Shown: positions 63,061 through 64,000 of the stretch, piece after piece
How positions within the stretch are numbered: position 1 is the stretch's first letter
How the letters are laid out: the number at the start of each line of letters is the position of its first letter
Assembly (NCBI RefSeq): GCF_964656455.1
Contig: NC_135720.1
Location: 100,204,696-100,268,695 of the forward strand
DNA: 64,000 nt
From: Halichoerus grypus
Lineage: Eukaryota; Chordata; Mammalia; Carnivora; Phocidae
Direction of reading: 5' to 3'
Program-made: the position numbers and the translations under genes
The notes under the pieces: model-generated
The model's input: the letters and a program-made list of their open reading frames with translations, nothing else
Told to the model about the DNA's origin: nothing
Database searches by the model: none

Positions 63061-64000
63061 CTTGTAATTGGGCACTACTGACACTTGTTAGGCTTGAGAT
63101 TTATCTGAATAGAATTAAAGGAGTTGTGTGATATGTCAATTAGTAAATTGAGTAGGAAACATGTGGCTTCTCTGATATTGGATTCAGATGCATATTTTAC
63201 CTGGAGGCATTTGTTGGTAATTTAAAGGTACGCTTCATACTAATTTAGTCTCAAGTGAGATCTCCTTTATGAATTGAAGCTGGTGAGTTCTAATGAAATG
63301 TGAAAAGGCAGAGGTGAGCAAACATGTTTAGATATCATGTGCTATCCCCATAAATAGATGAACTTCCTTAGATTTGATCTAGAATTTTGATGAGCAGTTG
63401 ATGAAACATTCAGAGGAAAATAGCCCTGTAATTTGCTCATGCCAATTCGTTCCTTTGGCTGAGGGATTTTTACGGTGTCAGGAGACAGAGTGAGAGGATT
63501 GACTGTGAGTCACTATTTAAATGTTCTCGGTACAGTGACCTGTCTCCCTGCTGGTATTCGTTTAATCAGTGAGGCAGTCATGTCCAGGGAGCACATGTTA
63601 AATGAGTTTCTGAAACATTTCTTTCTAGGCCAGATACATGTGCCTTTAACAAAATTTAAAGTGTTGGTTACAAAATGGAAAGGTATCTCATCACTACTAG
63701 TTACAAACTTTACATAAGCATTTAATAGAGATAGCCTAGAATAGTGTTGATATCAGGGATATAGGAATTTAACTGACCTCAGAATGAATCAGGAACAACA
63801 ATAAGTGAGACAAGATGCGCATCTAAATTTTTGAATTGAAGCTAGGGTTCCACTAGATGATGTGCTGAGGGGGTTGATGTGTATAATTATGCCTAAGGAC
63901 CCTTGGAATTCTGTAGCAGACACCGTGTGGTCTACCAGTTATTTTCCCCTTACTTCTTGGTAATAATATCTCAGATTTCTTTTGGAGAACAACTTCTGCC
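63061..64000. other. Intergenic, no feature recognised
   Basis: AT-rich unique-looking DNA up to the right edge; the 80-codon ORF at 63475-63717 has no recognisable motif. Confidence 0.45.

Overview
The window is nuclear DNA of a mammal, most likely an arctoid carnivoran (bear, seal, mustelid or relative; species not resolved). The main evidence is 23 tRNA-derived CAN-SINE copies, many with clear target-site duplications. Their body sequence resembles what I remember of bear and seal copies more than dog or cat copies. Gene content and orientation also match human 6p12.3. No bacterial, phage or organellar segment was seen.

Two protein genes are present, arranged head to head. On the minus strand, about 1-10,900, is the 5' part of CENPQ, a subunit of the inner-kinetochore CENP-O/P/Q/U/R complex. 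Four coding exons (2 to 5) fit in frame and give the first ~115 codons; the remaining exons lie beyond the left edge. On the plus strand, about 11,000-42,020, is a complete MMUT gene, the mitochondrial adenosylcobalamin-dependent methylmalonyl-CoA mutase. Its twelve coding exons (2 to 13) have canonical splice sites, unbroken phase and a 750-codon total equal to the human protein. Between them, about 10,440-11,540, is a CpG-rich bidirectional promoter with ETS, GC-box, CRE-like, CCAAT and C/EBP-like motifs. The two proteins act in unrelated pathways (propionate catabolism and chromosome segregation), so shared transcription is the only link visible.

Introns and flanks are repeat-rich: CAN-SINEs; L1 fragments of several ages, one with a 16-bp target-site duplication; L2 and MIR relics; a Tigger-type DNA transposon with both ends and its TA duplication; two hAT-type relics; an MLT1-like LTR; and a pair of related LTR-like blocks.

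From about 42,000 to 64,000 no gene was found. This fits the gene-poor interval that follows MMUT in human. Recognisable CAN-SINEs stop at 49,500, and two low-repeat stretches (46,840-46,990 and 56,100-56,600) look like possible regulatory elements.

I did not find an undescribed biological system. The most distinctive observations are a short upstream ORF overlapping the MMUT start codon, an L1/SINE composite bounded by a 56-bp duplication at 48.2-48.8 kb, serial SINE insertion into one target at 0.2-0.6 kb, and a MIR abutting the exon 8 splice donor of MMUT.
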